Part shown: one piece after another, positions 20,139 through 32,479 of the stretch
Position numbering within the stretch: position 1 is the stretch's first letter
Layout: each line of letters opens with the position of its first letter
Assembly: GCA_014058105.1 (NCBI GenBank)
Contig: JACGCM010002568.1
Location: 1,860,001-1,924,000, forward strand
Origin: Kingdonia uniflora
Lineage: Eukaryota > Streptophyta > Magnoliopsida > Ranunculales > Circaeasteraceae
Reading direction: 5' to 3'
Length of the DNA: 64,000 nt
Program-made: the position numbers and the translations under genes
Notes under the pieces: generated by a model
What the model was told of the DNA's origin: nothing
Seen by the model: only the letters and a program-made list of their open reading frames with translations
Databases searched by the model: none

Positions 20139-23100
20139 GATTAATGAAACCCCCTTGAACCTCTTGACTGATAAAGCTCCAATCGATTTTTGGCCACCGG
20201 CAGTACTGGACCCACTAACTCATCTTGCATCATTACACCCTGCTTTGATGCCCATTCAAGCACTGTAAGAACCTCTACCTACCCAAGTACCATAAAACTT
20301 AGAAATCAAAGATCAAATTACAAAAGAAAAATAAAAATAAAAATTTGTGTATCACATTGAAAAATATATTACGTGTCGTCGCCACCATGGACATATAACT
20401 AAGAAATGATAGTTGATTCAGTTGATAAGTTATGGAGGCATTCTTCTCTTGTGATCGACAACACAACAATCTACATGTATTATCCTTATGATTATTGTTT
20501 GTAAGTAGAACCATCAAGAAAAACCAATCCGACCTCTTATCATGGGTTGAAAGATGTAACCAACACAACTACAGTAAATAAGTAGATTGTGGAGTAAGAA
20601 GTTCAAGAAATCCCTACAACACATTCAAATATGATATTAATCAAAGTATAAAATGCTCCAAAATGATTACTAATGAGAAAGGCCTTACTTGGGGTTGCGG
20701 GGTGTTGATGTAAAATTGTGATGGATGTTCAAATGGTCCATTAAACATATGCTGAAATGATATATATAAAATGGTATTATTAAGATCGTTTAAAAAAATA
20801 TCTCAATGCAATACAATTAAGCTTGCAAAAGCAAGCATTTAAAATTATACACCTCATTGTAGACATTAGGCTGAACATGTGACATTGCAGGCTCCACATT
20901 CTCGTCAACGTGTTGCTCATGGGTATGCGAACTAGTAGTCACTTTTGAGTTTAAACTTTTTTTTGCAGCGGTTGTGGTTACTCTAACAGATTCTTGATTG
21001 CTTCCTCCCGGATTACCTTATCATGAGATAAACAAACCTAAAAATGTTAATAAACAAGAGTAAAATATTTTAGAAGATAGCTTATAGGAACTTACCATTT
21101 TGCATTTGGCAAGTCCTTTTTTTCCCCTTCCCCTTTTCTAATGCACCCTTAATTCGACCAGGTTTACCATTTCTCTTCTTGCGCGGCTCGTCACGCAACA
21201 TGATATTTGCACCTGCTATGTCTTGATTTGTTACTTCACCTACCTTAGTAGTTGATAAATTTTCATCACCCTAGAGATTTGTCACTTCTTCTGGGTTGGG
21301 TTTTAAAAAGTCGTCCACCTCCTCTGGCACCCAAGTTAAACAGCCTTTAGTAAATTCCATACACCTTTTAGAGGAAACCACCTTTTCTGGCTATTTTTAA
21401 TGTCATGTACGTTAGCTCGCTACTTTGCAAACTCAAGGATGGCTAACACTCCACATGTACTGGTTCCCCATTGTTATCGACTAGAGTGCCCAGTCTTGCA
21501 TCCTTTCTCCACCTCTTCGTGTAATAGGAGGATGGGAGATCAGATAGCCACATACTATGAATTACCTTTAGTGCATGGGCACAAAGAATTCCCAAGAATT
21601 CATACTTTTTGCAGCTGCATTTTACTACGTTTTCTGCTGTATCAAATGTGACGGTACGTGATCTGCTACCAAAAGATGAAACCCGATATTCACACAATGT
21701 CCCATCTTTCCCAATACTATCAATAAACATGTCCAATGTATGCACATACTCATCCTTGAACTTCAAATATATTTTAGTTGTGTATATTATGGATGCTCGA
21801 GCTTCTGCTTGCCAAGATGTCTTTAGATTAGGTTTTGTTTGATGGGAAATAAAATCCTGCCATTTTTCCTTTTTAAGCCGACTTGTCAGTGCTCTATCAT
21901 ATTGAGTAACAAATTCTTGTAGTGACAATGTTCTTTTAAAGTACTTCTTTAAAAATCTGTTCATACCTTCACTGCGTTGAGTAGTTGTCATACCTACAAG
22001 TAAAGTTATTATTAGATATTTACGCAAACAAATGTGAAGATGTTAATTATTTTCGTTACATGACAGATTGATAAATTGAAGAAACAAGATGTAAAAGTTG
22101 ATAAAAAAATAAAATAATATAAAGGAAGTTCAAGAAATCTTACCAGAACAAAAGTATTGTCGAGTGTAAACTTGCGCCCATTTTTGTCGCAACCCATATA
22201 AGGCTTGTAGCCATTTGTTCTCCCCCAAATTATAAACCTTTAGTAATAAATCCCAACAAGTCTGAAATTCTTCTTCAGTCTCATTATCATATATGCAAGT
22301 CTTAAAATCTTTTGCAAAAGATGTAAACGTTTCAAATTCGGTAGACAAATGTTTTGCAACATTCTGATAAATATGCCAAAGACAAAGGCGATGACGTGTA
22401 TCCAAAAATACTTATCGAATTGCATTTCAAATAGACATTGCTTGATCCGTAAATATCGAGATTGGATGCATGCCGTTCATTGCTTCCAAAAAGGTTTGAA
22501 AAAGCCACACAAAAGTCTGAGTAGTTTCATCTAATAACAAAGCACAACCAAAGAAAACTGACTGTCCATGGTTGTTCACCTCGATAAATGGCGCATAAGG
22601 CTTTTTAAGGGCGTTAGTTTGATATATTGTATCAAAACACAAAACATCTCCGAAGGATTAATAATCCGCTCTTGACTTTGCATCGGCCCAAAAACAACTA
22701 CAAATCTTATTGCTTTCATTAATCTGTATCGCATAGAAAAAATATGAATTCCTTTTTTTCATTGACTTGAAGTACTCTAGGAGCATTTGTGCCTCTCCCT
22801 TCTCCAAATTATCACTTCGCCACATTCTTTGGATTGCATTTACACAATCTAGAAGTGTAAAGTTCAAGTTTTGAGGTCCTCCTACTTCCGTACTCATTAG
22901 ATCAAACATATCTGTTGATCCAATTCCCGAATCATACATATTTTTCATTAATACTTTATTTTTATTGTCCACATTTTGTTGTGACCGGAGGTGATGAACT
23001 TGAGACGGAGGTGCAAGTTCATGGTTATGGTCTTATTTAAATTCCACTAAACGGTAAATGTTTCCAAACAGCTTAATTACGACTTTTGCTTCACAATTAG

Positions 23101-23340
23101 TTCTAGTATCCAAACGTTTCTTCTGAGGGGTTCCCCTTTAATGTTTTTGATATTGGCCCTGCTTTGAACAACATAAAACCCTCCATCTAACTACTTTATT
23201 TGTTTGCACACTAAAAGATCCTCTGTGTATACTAAAACCAATCAATCTCGCGTAAAGGTTATAAAAATCGTAGGCTCTCCTCTGATTGAAATTCCATCCC
23301 AATTATCGGTAAATTTCGTGCATTCTAACTACTGTGAATT
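20139..23340 (-). pseudogene. FAR1/FHY3-type MULE transposase, left copy
   Basis: In order on the - strand: a FAR1 DNA-binding domain (AYDFYNLYARLIGFSIHRGS, then CCSKQG, TNCEAKVVIKL and DHNHEL, giving the C..C..H..H zinc ligands); the MULE DDE core (DVLCFDTIYQTNA, SIFTDQAMSI, RHRLCLWHIYQN and, after an intron of about 160 bp, TTTQRSEGMNRF, supplying Asp, Asp and Glu); and an intact SWIM zinc finger (VVKCSCKKYEFLGILCAHAL). C-terminal exons are split across 20.1-21.1 kb and end RGSRGFH-stop or its equivalent. Plant FHY3/FAR1 regulators were domesticated from this transposase type. Several stops (about 22660, 22425, 23020) prevent expression. Confidence 0.88.
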
Positions 23341-23645
23341 AGGTTTTCCGAGGAATCCATCCTAAAAAATTAATCAAATTGAAAAATTCAATAAGGCAAG
23401 GGTTTTTTTAATCACATAAAAAAATAAACATTGGAGAAGATAAAGAGAGCTTACGAAAATCTTATCGATCACAAAGTTATGGGGTTGCTTGAAGATTTGC
23501 AATGTACTATTTATTTCTTCTCTTTGCTGTTGGTGGAGAAGGGTGGGGTTGGTTGAAGAGATATAGTTTTGGAGGGAAGAGGAAAAGATAAAGTATAACT
23601 TTTCTCTCTCATCAATTAAGAAATGGAATAGCAAGTTACCGTTAA

Positions 23646-23690
23646 CTCTCTAGAAAAATGTTTGACCTCTCTTGAGCTATCAAATATTTC
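23646..23690. other. Short spacer at the centre of the inverted MULE pair
   Basis: Roughly 45 bases lie between the truncated end of the left arm (GTTAACTCTCT) and the TTCTCTCACC start of the right arm's terminal repeat. They contain TTGACCTCTCTTGAGC, which recurs with few changes just outside the left arm (19235-19250). This would be the loop of any hairpin transcript. Confidence 0.6.
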
Positions 23691-23989
23691 TTCTCTCACC
23701 CTTACCTAAATGTCATGTGGCAAGTGAGAGAAGAGAGAGTTAACGGTAACTTGCTATTCCATTTCTTAATTGATGAGAGAGAAAAGCTATACCTCTTCAA
23801 CCAACCCCACCCTTCTCTACCAACAGCAAAGAGAAGAAATAAATAGTGCATAACAAATCTTCAAGCAACCCCAAAACTTTGTGATCGATAAGATTTTGGT
23901 AAGCTCTCTTTATCTTCTCCAATGTTTATTTTTTTATTTGATTATACAAACCCTTGCCTTATTGAATTTTTTAATATGATTAATTTTAA

Positions 23990-26900
23990 AGGATGGATTT
24001 GTCGAAAATCCCAATTCACAGTAGTGAGAATGTATGAAATTTACCGATAATTGGGATGGAATTTCAATCAGAGGAGAAAGCCTACGATTTTTATAACTTT
24101 TACACGAGATTGATTGGTTTAAGTATACGTAGAGGTTCTTCTAGTGTGGGAATAAATAAAGTAGTTAGAAGGAGGGTTTTATGTAGTTCAAAATAGGGCC
24201 AATATCAAAAACATTCAAAGGGAACCCCGGAGAAGAAACGTTTGGATACTACAACTAATTGTGAAGCAAAAGTCGCAATTAAGTTGTTTGGAAACATTTA
24301 CCGTTTAGTGGAATTTAAAGAAGACCACAACCATGAACTTGCACCTCCGTCTCAAGTTCATCACCTCCGGTCACAACGAAAAGTAGACAACAAACAGAAA
24401 GTATTAATGAAAAATATGTATAATTCGGGAATTGGATCAACGGATATGTTTGATCTAATGAGTACGGAAGTAGGAGGACCTCAAAACTTAAACTTTACAC
24501 TTCTAGATTGTGTAAATGCTATCCAAAGAATGGGGCAAAGTGATATTTTGGAGAAGGGAGATGCCCAAATGCTCCTAGAGTATTTCAAGTCCATGAAAAA
24601 TAGGAATTCATATTTTTTCTATGCGATACAGATTAATGAAAGCAATAAGATTTGTTGCTGTTTTTGGGCCGATATAAAATCAAGAGCGGATTATTAATCC
24701 TTCGGAGATGTTTTGTGTTTGGATACAACATATCAAACTAACGCCCTTGAAAAGCTTTATGCACCATTTATCGGGGTGAACAACCATGGACAGTCAGTTT
24801 TCTTTGGCTGTGCTTTGTTATTAGATGAAACTACTCAGACTTTTGTATGGCTTTTTCAAACCTTTTTGGAAGCAATGAATGGCAAGCATCTAATCACGCT
24901 ATTTACGGATCAAGCAATGTCTATTGGAAATGCAATTCGAGAAGTATTTTTGGATACACGTCATCACCTTTGTCTTTAGCATATTTGTCAGAATGCTGCA
25001 AAACATTTGTCTATCGAATTTAAAATGTTTACATCTTTTGCAAAAGATTTTAAGACTTGCATATATGAGAATGAGACTGAAAAAGAATTTCAGACTTGTT
25101 GGGATTTATTACTAAAGGTTTATAATTTGGGGGAGAACAAATGGTTACAAGCCTTATATGGGTGCGATAAAAATGGGTGCAAGTTTACACTCGACAATTC
25201 TTTTGTACTGGTAAGATTTTATGAACTTCCATTTTATTATATTTGTTTTTTTATCCACTATTTCAACTTGTTTCTTCAATTTATCAATCTGTCATGTAAC
25301 GAAAATAATTTACTTCTTCACATTTGTTTGCGTAAATGTCTAATAATAGCTTTACTTGTAGGTATGACAACTACTCAACGCAGTGAAGGCATGAACAGAT
25401 TTTTAAAGAAGTACTTTAAAAGAACATTGTCGCTACGAGAATTTGTTACTCAATATGATAGAGCACTGACAAGTCGACGTGAAAAGGAAAAACAGCAAGA
25501 TTTTATTTCCCATTAAACAAAGCCTAATCTAAAGACATCTTGGAAAGTAGAAGCTCGAGCATCCAAAATATACACAACTAAAATATTTTTGAAGTTTCAG
25601 GATGAGTATGTGCATACATTGGACATGTTAATTGATATTATTGGGAAAGATGGGACGTTGTGCCAATATCGGGTTTCTTCTTTTGGCAGCAGATCACGTA
25701 CCGTAACATTTAATATAGCAGAAAATGTAGTAAAATACAGGTACAAAACGTATGAATTCTTGGGAATTCTTTGTGCCCATGCACTGAAGGTAATTCATAG
25801 TATGCGGCTATCTAATCTCCCATCCTCCTATTAAATGAAGAGGTGGACAAAGGATGGAAAACTAGGCACTCTAGTCGATAACAATGGCGAACCAGTACAT
25901 GTGGAGTGTTATCCATCCTTGAATTTGCAATGTAGCGAGCTAACTCACATGGCATTAAAAATAGCCAAAAAAGGTGTTTCCTTTGCAAAGTGTATGGAAT
26001 TTTCTAAAGGGTGTTTAACTCGGGAGGAAGAGGAGGTGGGCGACTTTTTAAAATCTAGCCTAGAAGAAGTGACACATCTCTAAGGTGATGAAAATTTATC
26101 AACTACTAAGGTAGGTGAAGTAACAAATCAAGACCTAGCAGGTGCAAATATCATGTTGCGTGACGAGCTGCGCAAGAAGAGAAATGGTAAAGCTGGTCAA
26201 ATTAAGGGTGCATTAGAAAAGGGGAAGGGGAAAAAAAGGACTTGCCCAATGCAAAATGGTAAGTTCCTACAAGCTATCTTCTAAAATATTTTACTCTTGT
26301 TTATTAACATTTTTAGGTTTGTTTATCTCATGATAAGGTAATCCGGGAGGAAGCAATCAAGAATCTGTTAGAGCAACCACAAGCGCTACAAAAAAGTGTT
26401 TAAACTCAAAAATGACTACTAGTTCGCATACCCATGAGCAACAGGTTGACGAGAATGTGGAGCCTGCAATGTCACATGTTCAGCCCAATGTCTACAATGA
26501 GGTTTATAATTTTAAATGCGTGCTTTTGCAAGCTTAATTGTATTGCATTGAGATATTTTTTTAAACGATCTTAATAATACCATTTTATATATATCATTTC
26601 AGCCTATGTTTAATGGACCATTGGAACATCCATCACAATTTTACATCAACACCCCGCAACCCCAAGTAAAGCCTTTCTCATTAGTAATCATTTTGGAGCA
26701 TTATATACTTTGATTAATATCTTATTTGAATGTGTTGTAGGGATTTCTTGAACTTCTTACTCAACAATCTACTTATTTACTGTAGTTGTGTTGGTTACAT
26801 CTTTCAATCCATGATAAGAGGTCGGATTGGTTTCTCTTGATGGTTCTACTTACAAATAATAATCATAAGGATAATACATGTAGATTGTTGCGTTGTCGAT

Positions 26901-27215
26901 CACAAGAGAAGAATGCCTCCATAACTTATCATCTATTGAATCAACTATCATTTCCTAGTTATATGTCCATGGTGGCGACGACACGTAATCTATTTTTAAA
27001 TGTGATACACAAATTTTTATTTTTATTTTTCTCTTGTAATTTGATCTTTGATTTCTAAGTTTTATGGCACTTGGGAAGGTAGAGGTTCTTACAGTGCTTG
27101 AATGGGAATCAAAGCAGGGTGTGATGATGCAAGATGAGTTAGTGGGTTCAGTACTGCCGGAGGCAAAAAATCTATTGGAGCTTTATCAGTCTAGAGGTTC
27201 AAGGGGTTTTCATTA
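23990..27215 (+). pseudogene. FAR1/FHY3-type MULE transposase, right copy
   Basis: Same architecture as the left copy, on +. FAR1 domain 24060-24340 (AYDFYNFYTRLIGLSIRRGS, then TNCEAKVAIKL and DHNHEL). DDE core 24713-25400 (DVLCLDTTYQTNA, TLFTDQAMSI, RHHLCL, then intron 25212-25360, then TTTQRSEGMNRF). The SWIM finger at about 25730 is damaged: the first two Cys are Tyr (KYRYKTYEFLGILCAHAL). Downstream, 25835-26080 continues the conserved region, and the last exon is 27064-27215, starting ALGKVEVLTVLEWESKQG and ending RGSRGFH. Stops near 24226, 24695, 24979, 25515 and 25832. The loss of the SWIM cysteines here but not on the left shows the arms decayed independently after duplication. Confidence 0.88.
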
Positions 27216-28647
27216 ATCCCATTTACAAACAAACATTTGAACAAAATTTAGTTTGATATTTATATTTTGGTGTTAGTGCATTGTATGAGTACTTAATCTA
27301 GATTGAAAATAGCATACAGTAAATTTTTTGCCCATAACTTACCAAAATGCAGATATTTTAAGAGAGATAGATTGATATGGATTTTGGTAGTCTCTACTAA
27401 TGGTTTAAGAAAAGGATTATGTACTGTTTTTAGTGTAAAATCTGAAATGCTTCTTGTCAAGATAGACTTCTTCTTTCATTAGGTACTAAATGTTAACATA
27501 ATGATGTTGATAAACATATGAAGAGAATTTGTATTTTGATAGTTTTTTGTTTTGGTACCGGGAGAACGTAATCAACTCGTAGTTAACTATTGGCCTAAAC
27601 CTTCTAAGAAGAATCTCTCTCTTTTTGCCTTGTAGTTGTTGTTTAAAAAGTCCAAAACGTTTAAAAGTCCCTAAACAATAGCGGCCATTTCGATGTTTTG
27701 ATCAAACTCACAATGGGGTGTTGTGTAAGCAAAAACGGGGATTCGATCACGAATATCAAGGGAATATATGTTGATTTCCATCCTTTAAATTTTTTATATT
27801 GGCCTAAACGTTCTTGGTTACTGGAGTATTATCTGTTGTAGAATTAGATGTATAAATGGGGATTGGTATTAAATTTATATCAGTTTTTAACGAATTTTTG
27901 AAGATGATAGACGATTATTAGACCGTAATGTATTAAGATTTGTTATAGCTTAACTCTAACAAATGTATAGCTTTTATCTCTCTTCAAAGTATAGTTTTTC
28001 TCTCTCATCAATTAAGAAATGGAATAGGAAGTTACCGTTAACTCTCTCTTCTCTCACTTGCCACGTGACGTTTTGGTAAGGGTGAGAGAAGTAGCCTAAC
28101 TTCTCTATCGCTAGTTTTAATGTTTCATTTGAACCTATTCATTTTGTATTGTTTAAACTGCTCATTTGTGCTCCTTTGTACTCCTTTGTACCTTCTGAGA
28201 ATAGCCTAGCTTTTTTATCACTAGCTCTAAGGATCTTTGGCTTCTAAACTACTTGTTTCCTTTTTCCGCACGCAAGTTGGTTTTCTCCATCGTATCTCCA
28301 TAGAAGACCATGCTCGAAGCTTAGCCACACTCTCTCTCTCTCCAACACCCGAACGTTGATGTCGTTGGCATACTCAGGCCGTGATCAAGGGTCAGTGGCC
28401 CTACTCCGTCTAAATTATTTTGGGACCTCTCTTTTGCTCTTTCTAGGAGCAGATCTGTTACAAGGAGGTGGTTAAGATAAAGGAGGAGGAACATTGCACA
28501 GAACTCTTCATGAATACGCGTTATGGTGCGTATTTCAAAACAAAAATTACAAGGTGTGAGTGGTAAAAGCAATTTTATGCTCTGGGAGCGGCAACCTTTT
28601 GCCCTTCTCAAGTCCAGAAGTTTTACACCTTCGTCGTTTCATTCAAT

Positions 28648-29097
28648 GTGTCGGTGGGCTCTATGGTGGTGAATTGTATGGGTCGAGAAATAGCGGAAGA
28701 ATTCGAAACGATATCTCAATTTCTTCATATATGCTTAGGGAGCTTATGGAAAAACGCTACAAATGGGTACATCACCACTTATGCGGGGGACCTAAATTGC
28801 CATAGAGGTTTTACGGTCCGTAATGCTGGTCTTGTAGCCACATCTATGTATATTAACCAAGTAGCCACCTTTAAGTGGTTGGTTACCATTGTATTACCTT
28901 CTTCCCATGAGACCGACGCCCACCGTGCCCATCTTCACTTGCTTCTTTGCCTCCAAACACAAACATCATACATCATCCACAGGGCACTCTTTGAGTCAAT
29001 TAAAAAGACTGTGCATTACCCAGACCGTAGCTATAATGTCCCGGGTTTTACTTTCATTATTATTCGTAATCTTATTTATTTCTTACATGCATTTTAG
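28648..29097 (+). pseudogene. Possible env-like / 'putative plant transposon protein' remnant of Athila
   Basis: A 149-residue frame with TFKWLVTIVLPSSHETDAHR, then AHLHLLLCLQTQTSYIIHRA. The pattern W..F...LLPS.H.....RA.LL..L....I....IF.SI resembles the domain common in the third ORF of Athila elements and in related plant repeat proteins. The resemblance is by pattern only. The position fits: with the MULE pair removed, this lies about 1 kb after the Athila pol. If correct, the frame is a fragment of a much longer protein. It may equally be an unrelated chance frame. Confidence 0.35.
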
Positions 29098-29099
29098 TC

Positions 29100-30374
29100 A
29101 AACTATTTATTTTAATTGTTTTATTATTTATTAGTGTTAGTCCTAAGTCTAATAGGATTCCTAGTTAGAGTTTATTGTGGATCCTTATTTGTAGAGATAT
29201 TAGGAGTCTTAAAGAGATAAATGCTTAGGAGTCCTAATCCCACTAGGACTAGTTAACCATCCCCTCTATATTTGTTAGTTGGAGAGTTATAAATTCATAT
29301 TATTGGATTAAAGAGAGCCATATTTCTTATGAGAGTTTTGGAAGGGAAAGAAGAAGAACAAAGGAGAAAAGGCCAGAGTTCTGTTGGAGGTTGAAGAGAA
29401 GAAGCTCGGACGAGGTTCTAAAGCTATTTTCGCTTTCTAATAAGATCAACTATAAGGCAAGTGATTTCCTCCGGATCAAATTCTTTATGGTTATTCCGTT
29501 TATAAATCCTAATGATTAAAGTGATTAACATCATAAATAGTTGCTAGTATCTATTGGTGAGTGGGGTATATTCTTACAAACTAATAGGTAGATATGTTAG
29601 TGGATAATAGTTCTTTAGAGAGGGACTAGATTAAGCCTTGTAGTGCCTAGAGTTCTTTGACATCATCAACAGTTCAGTGTTTGGCAAGTTTCTGGGATTG
29701 ATGCTTCTGTGTATAACCACCTAGGTTTATTTTGGAGCTTTAAATAATAAGTAGGTTATGAGTCATGGATAACATGATTATCATTAAGGTGGAGATACAT
29801 TTACGGGTTACCCATATAAAAAGAAATCAGTAGGTTATATACATGGGTTATGTATTAAATTAATGGGGAGATATATTGTTTTACCATGTATTCCATGTTT
29901 CTTATGGAGATATTAAAACCTGGATTTGTATAACCAGGGTGGTGGTTTCTTAACTCGCATAGGTGTTGTATCCTTCCTAGAGAAGGGATGATGTATTGCG
30001 CTCTAGATATTGTGTGCACTTGTGTGATATGTACTCTCCAATCAATCTTAAGCAGATGTTAATAGTTTGATCATATTTGTTTTCTAGATTAAGAGTTTGT
30101 AGCGGTATTTTCATGTTCGATTTAATATAGGGTATCCTGTAAGTAATGTTAACCTTATAGGTAGACCACGAACCGTCCTCGTGTTTTTGATCCTTGGAAA
30201 TCTAAGAGGAACTCGTTAATACCAAAGTTAGTATTAATTTTCCTATTTCACAAGAGCTAGAGTGCTTAAGATTATGTTATCTTCTTGCCTTTGCCATAAG
30301 AGTACTATTAGCAAACTAAACAGTTATACTTGTTTATGACATAGTCCTTGCAGTTTTAATCATTGGACGATTGT
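29100..30374. other. Unassigned; LTR-like features near 29136-29430
   Basis: The stretch from TGTTAGTCCTAAGTC (29136) has a style like plant LTRs: repeated AGTCCTAAT(C) blocks, a TATA-like TTATAAATTC at about 29288, then purine-rich DNA. No PBS, PPT or second copy was found, so I do not call it. 29450-30374 shows no coding sequence. Confidence 0.3.
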
Positions 30375-31458
30375 TGATGAGCGCGTAATTATGAAATTTT
30401 TAATATACCGGAAGATGTATTTTAGTCGTCCATTATTTTTAATTTTGGGTACTTAGGTACGTTTGTTTGATTGCAGCTATTGGAGATGGATATTTGAATT
30501 CAAGCTCTTAAAGTCAAGTAAAAGTGTCTCCAGCAGTTCATAGCACAAAAGCTCAAAGACACGATATATTTGGTCTCAAGATTGAAGAAATATATACAAT
30601 AAATATATTTCATCCAAGATCATTGAAGATATTTATATTGAAGATATATGCAAGAGTTTTCATGAAAAAAGATCTTTACATTACTTAAGGGAATTGTATG
30701 CAAGAATCTTAGGTGATTGGTTGGAAAAATTAAAAGATATTATTGTGAAAATATTCTTTAAAATTTAATGTATAGTTTCTAAATTTGATTTCCTTCTCCT
30801 ATGAAAGAAACCCTCCTCCCATTGTAATTGGGCATTTTATATTAGAGCAAGTTTAGAAGAAATAAAGTCTTAGTTTTATTTAATTGTCTCCTCTCTCATT
30901 TATTTTATTTTGTAAATAGTTAGCTAGTTCATGCAATGATCTTGGGAATGATAGAAGGCTAATCTCTTCTAGCTATTTAGCCAAAATCCGATGTCATAAT
31001 CATTAAACTGGATTTTAGGGCAAACACGAAGAGAACTCGTAGGAGAAATTTGACCAAGCTTATCCATAGTTGGAAAATTCCTCCTTCACATCGGATTAAG
31101 TAAAACCTAATTTAACCAAATCTTAGATGCCTAACTATGGATCTAGGATCGACCTTTACATCGAAGATGCCCTACCCGAAAATTTTGACATGAATAATCC
31201 GTCTAGTAAATCTACATAATTACTATTATTGCTTTGGTTAGGCCAAATTTTAGTCGTATCTATTCTATTGCTATTCTATTGCTAATTGTTCTTGTTATTT
31301 ATTTCTTTTAGATTTATCTCTTATAAAACCTAATTCGGCCTAGAAAATATTTGTTTTCCCAAAACTCCCTGTGGATTCGATCCCACTCTTCCGTGCTACA
31401 ATTCGACAATCGTACTTTGAGTGGGTATTTTACTAGAGGCCCTAAAAACCTCTTATCA
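30375..31458 (+). mobile_element. Solo LTR, second family (+ orientation)
   Basis: Starts TGATGAGCGCGTAATTATG and ends CCTCTTATCA. It is the reverse-orientation homologue of the LTR at 50844-52075; landmarks such as GCTATTGGAGATGGATAT and TGTGGATTCGATCCCACTCT match. The flanks are ATTGT (30370-30374) and AGTGT (31459-31463), a 4-of-5 target duplication. No internal element sequence adjoins it, so it is a solo LTR. Confidence 0.85.
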
Positions 31459-32479
31459 AGTGTTAATAATACCTTTTCTATATGAGTTTCCTTATTACAA
31501 GAGTCCCTATAAGAGAGTATACGAGAGTCTTATAGATCCCGGATATATAGGATACCTGAATTCTTTACGCAAGAGTTGTGTCGGACTCAAATAAGGAATT
31601 ACAATGGAATCCTGCCTAAAAGAGTTGGGGATTATTCTCAGAGGAGAATAAAGAGTATGATTAAATTCAAGATTACCCAAGAGTGGATTTAAGAGCATTC
31701 GAACAATCTAGAGAGAGGAGGTAAATTCCTTCGTCATTAGTTGGTCATCCTGACTTTAAGTCTTCCTAGTTCCCAATCTAGCTTAATTGTACACATTGGG
31801 GCTAAGCTGACATGTTCCTTGGGTTGGAATCCCATAATCACAAACAACTTAGGTTCTTGCTTTGGTAATTATCTTGAGTTGAGAGACCCTAAAGAGAGAC
31901 CTTTTAAAATTAGTAGGTTGTGTAATACTGGGTAGAACGACTTAAGTGGGCACCGCCAAGGGCTTGAAAGATATCAAAAGAAAATAATATGACTTATGAC
32001 AATCCAACCATACAAACAGAAGGGTGCGATAGTGTGGTTCCACTGAATTAAACTGAACCATGTGTACAAAAGACATCTACCCATTCCTGTCTCCTTAGCT
32101 AACCGGTTGGCGCATTAGAATATTTCATGTTAGGGCATTACAACATCCGCATACTAGAACACTAAGATATTTGGGCACTAGAATATCATTATATCATATT
32201 CATTTAATTAGTTATCTTAGTACTATGTATATCACCATTCATTCGCATGTCTTCATTCTTTCTTTTCTCCATTGTCGTATTCGTCGAGAGCTTTATTTAT
32301 CTTTTACATGCTTGACACGCTCGGTATTGCGAGGGGTATCGTTTAAATTTCCTGCGAGCTCGGTCAAGCTCACCCTTGTTGGACCATCTGCTTCAGGTGC
32401 TAATCCTTAGGGAGATTGTTGTAGTACAAAGATATAGTAGAGAGGTCGGTGGTGTGGCAGAGCTGCTTATACGAATAGT
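31459..32479. other. Unassigned; no convincing gene
   Basis: Short frames at 31741-31935 and 32171-32410 (+) and 31507-31698 (-) match nothing I know. 32280-32410 has pyrimidine-rich, CAGGTGC-containing sequence of the sort seen near retroelement 3' regions, but this is not enough for a call. Confidence 0.3.

Larger units (their letters stand above)
19149..28112. mobile_element. Inverted pair of FAR1-type MULEs flanked by an identical 9-bp repeat
   Basis: The left arm (about 19264-23645, transposase on -) is the reverse complement of the right arm (about 23690-28090, transposase on +); corresponding landmarks sum to about 47350 throughout, so there are few large indels. TCTATCGCT occurs at 19149-19157 and 28104-28112, immediately outside the pair, and 9 bp is the MULE target-duplication length. 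The outermost bases are GAAG and CTTC. About 100 bp at the left end has no mirror at the right end. Both transposases are broken. The pair sits between Athila pol and a possible Athila env-like region. Confidence 0.8.

Noticed and set aside
21400..21842. + strand frames at 21400-21651 and 21609-21842
   Set aside because: They lie opposite the conserved FAR1-type transposase on the - strand and carry no motif of their own.
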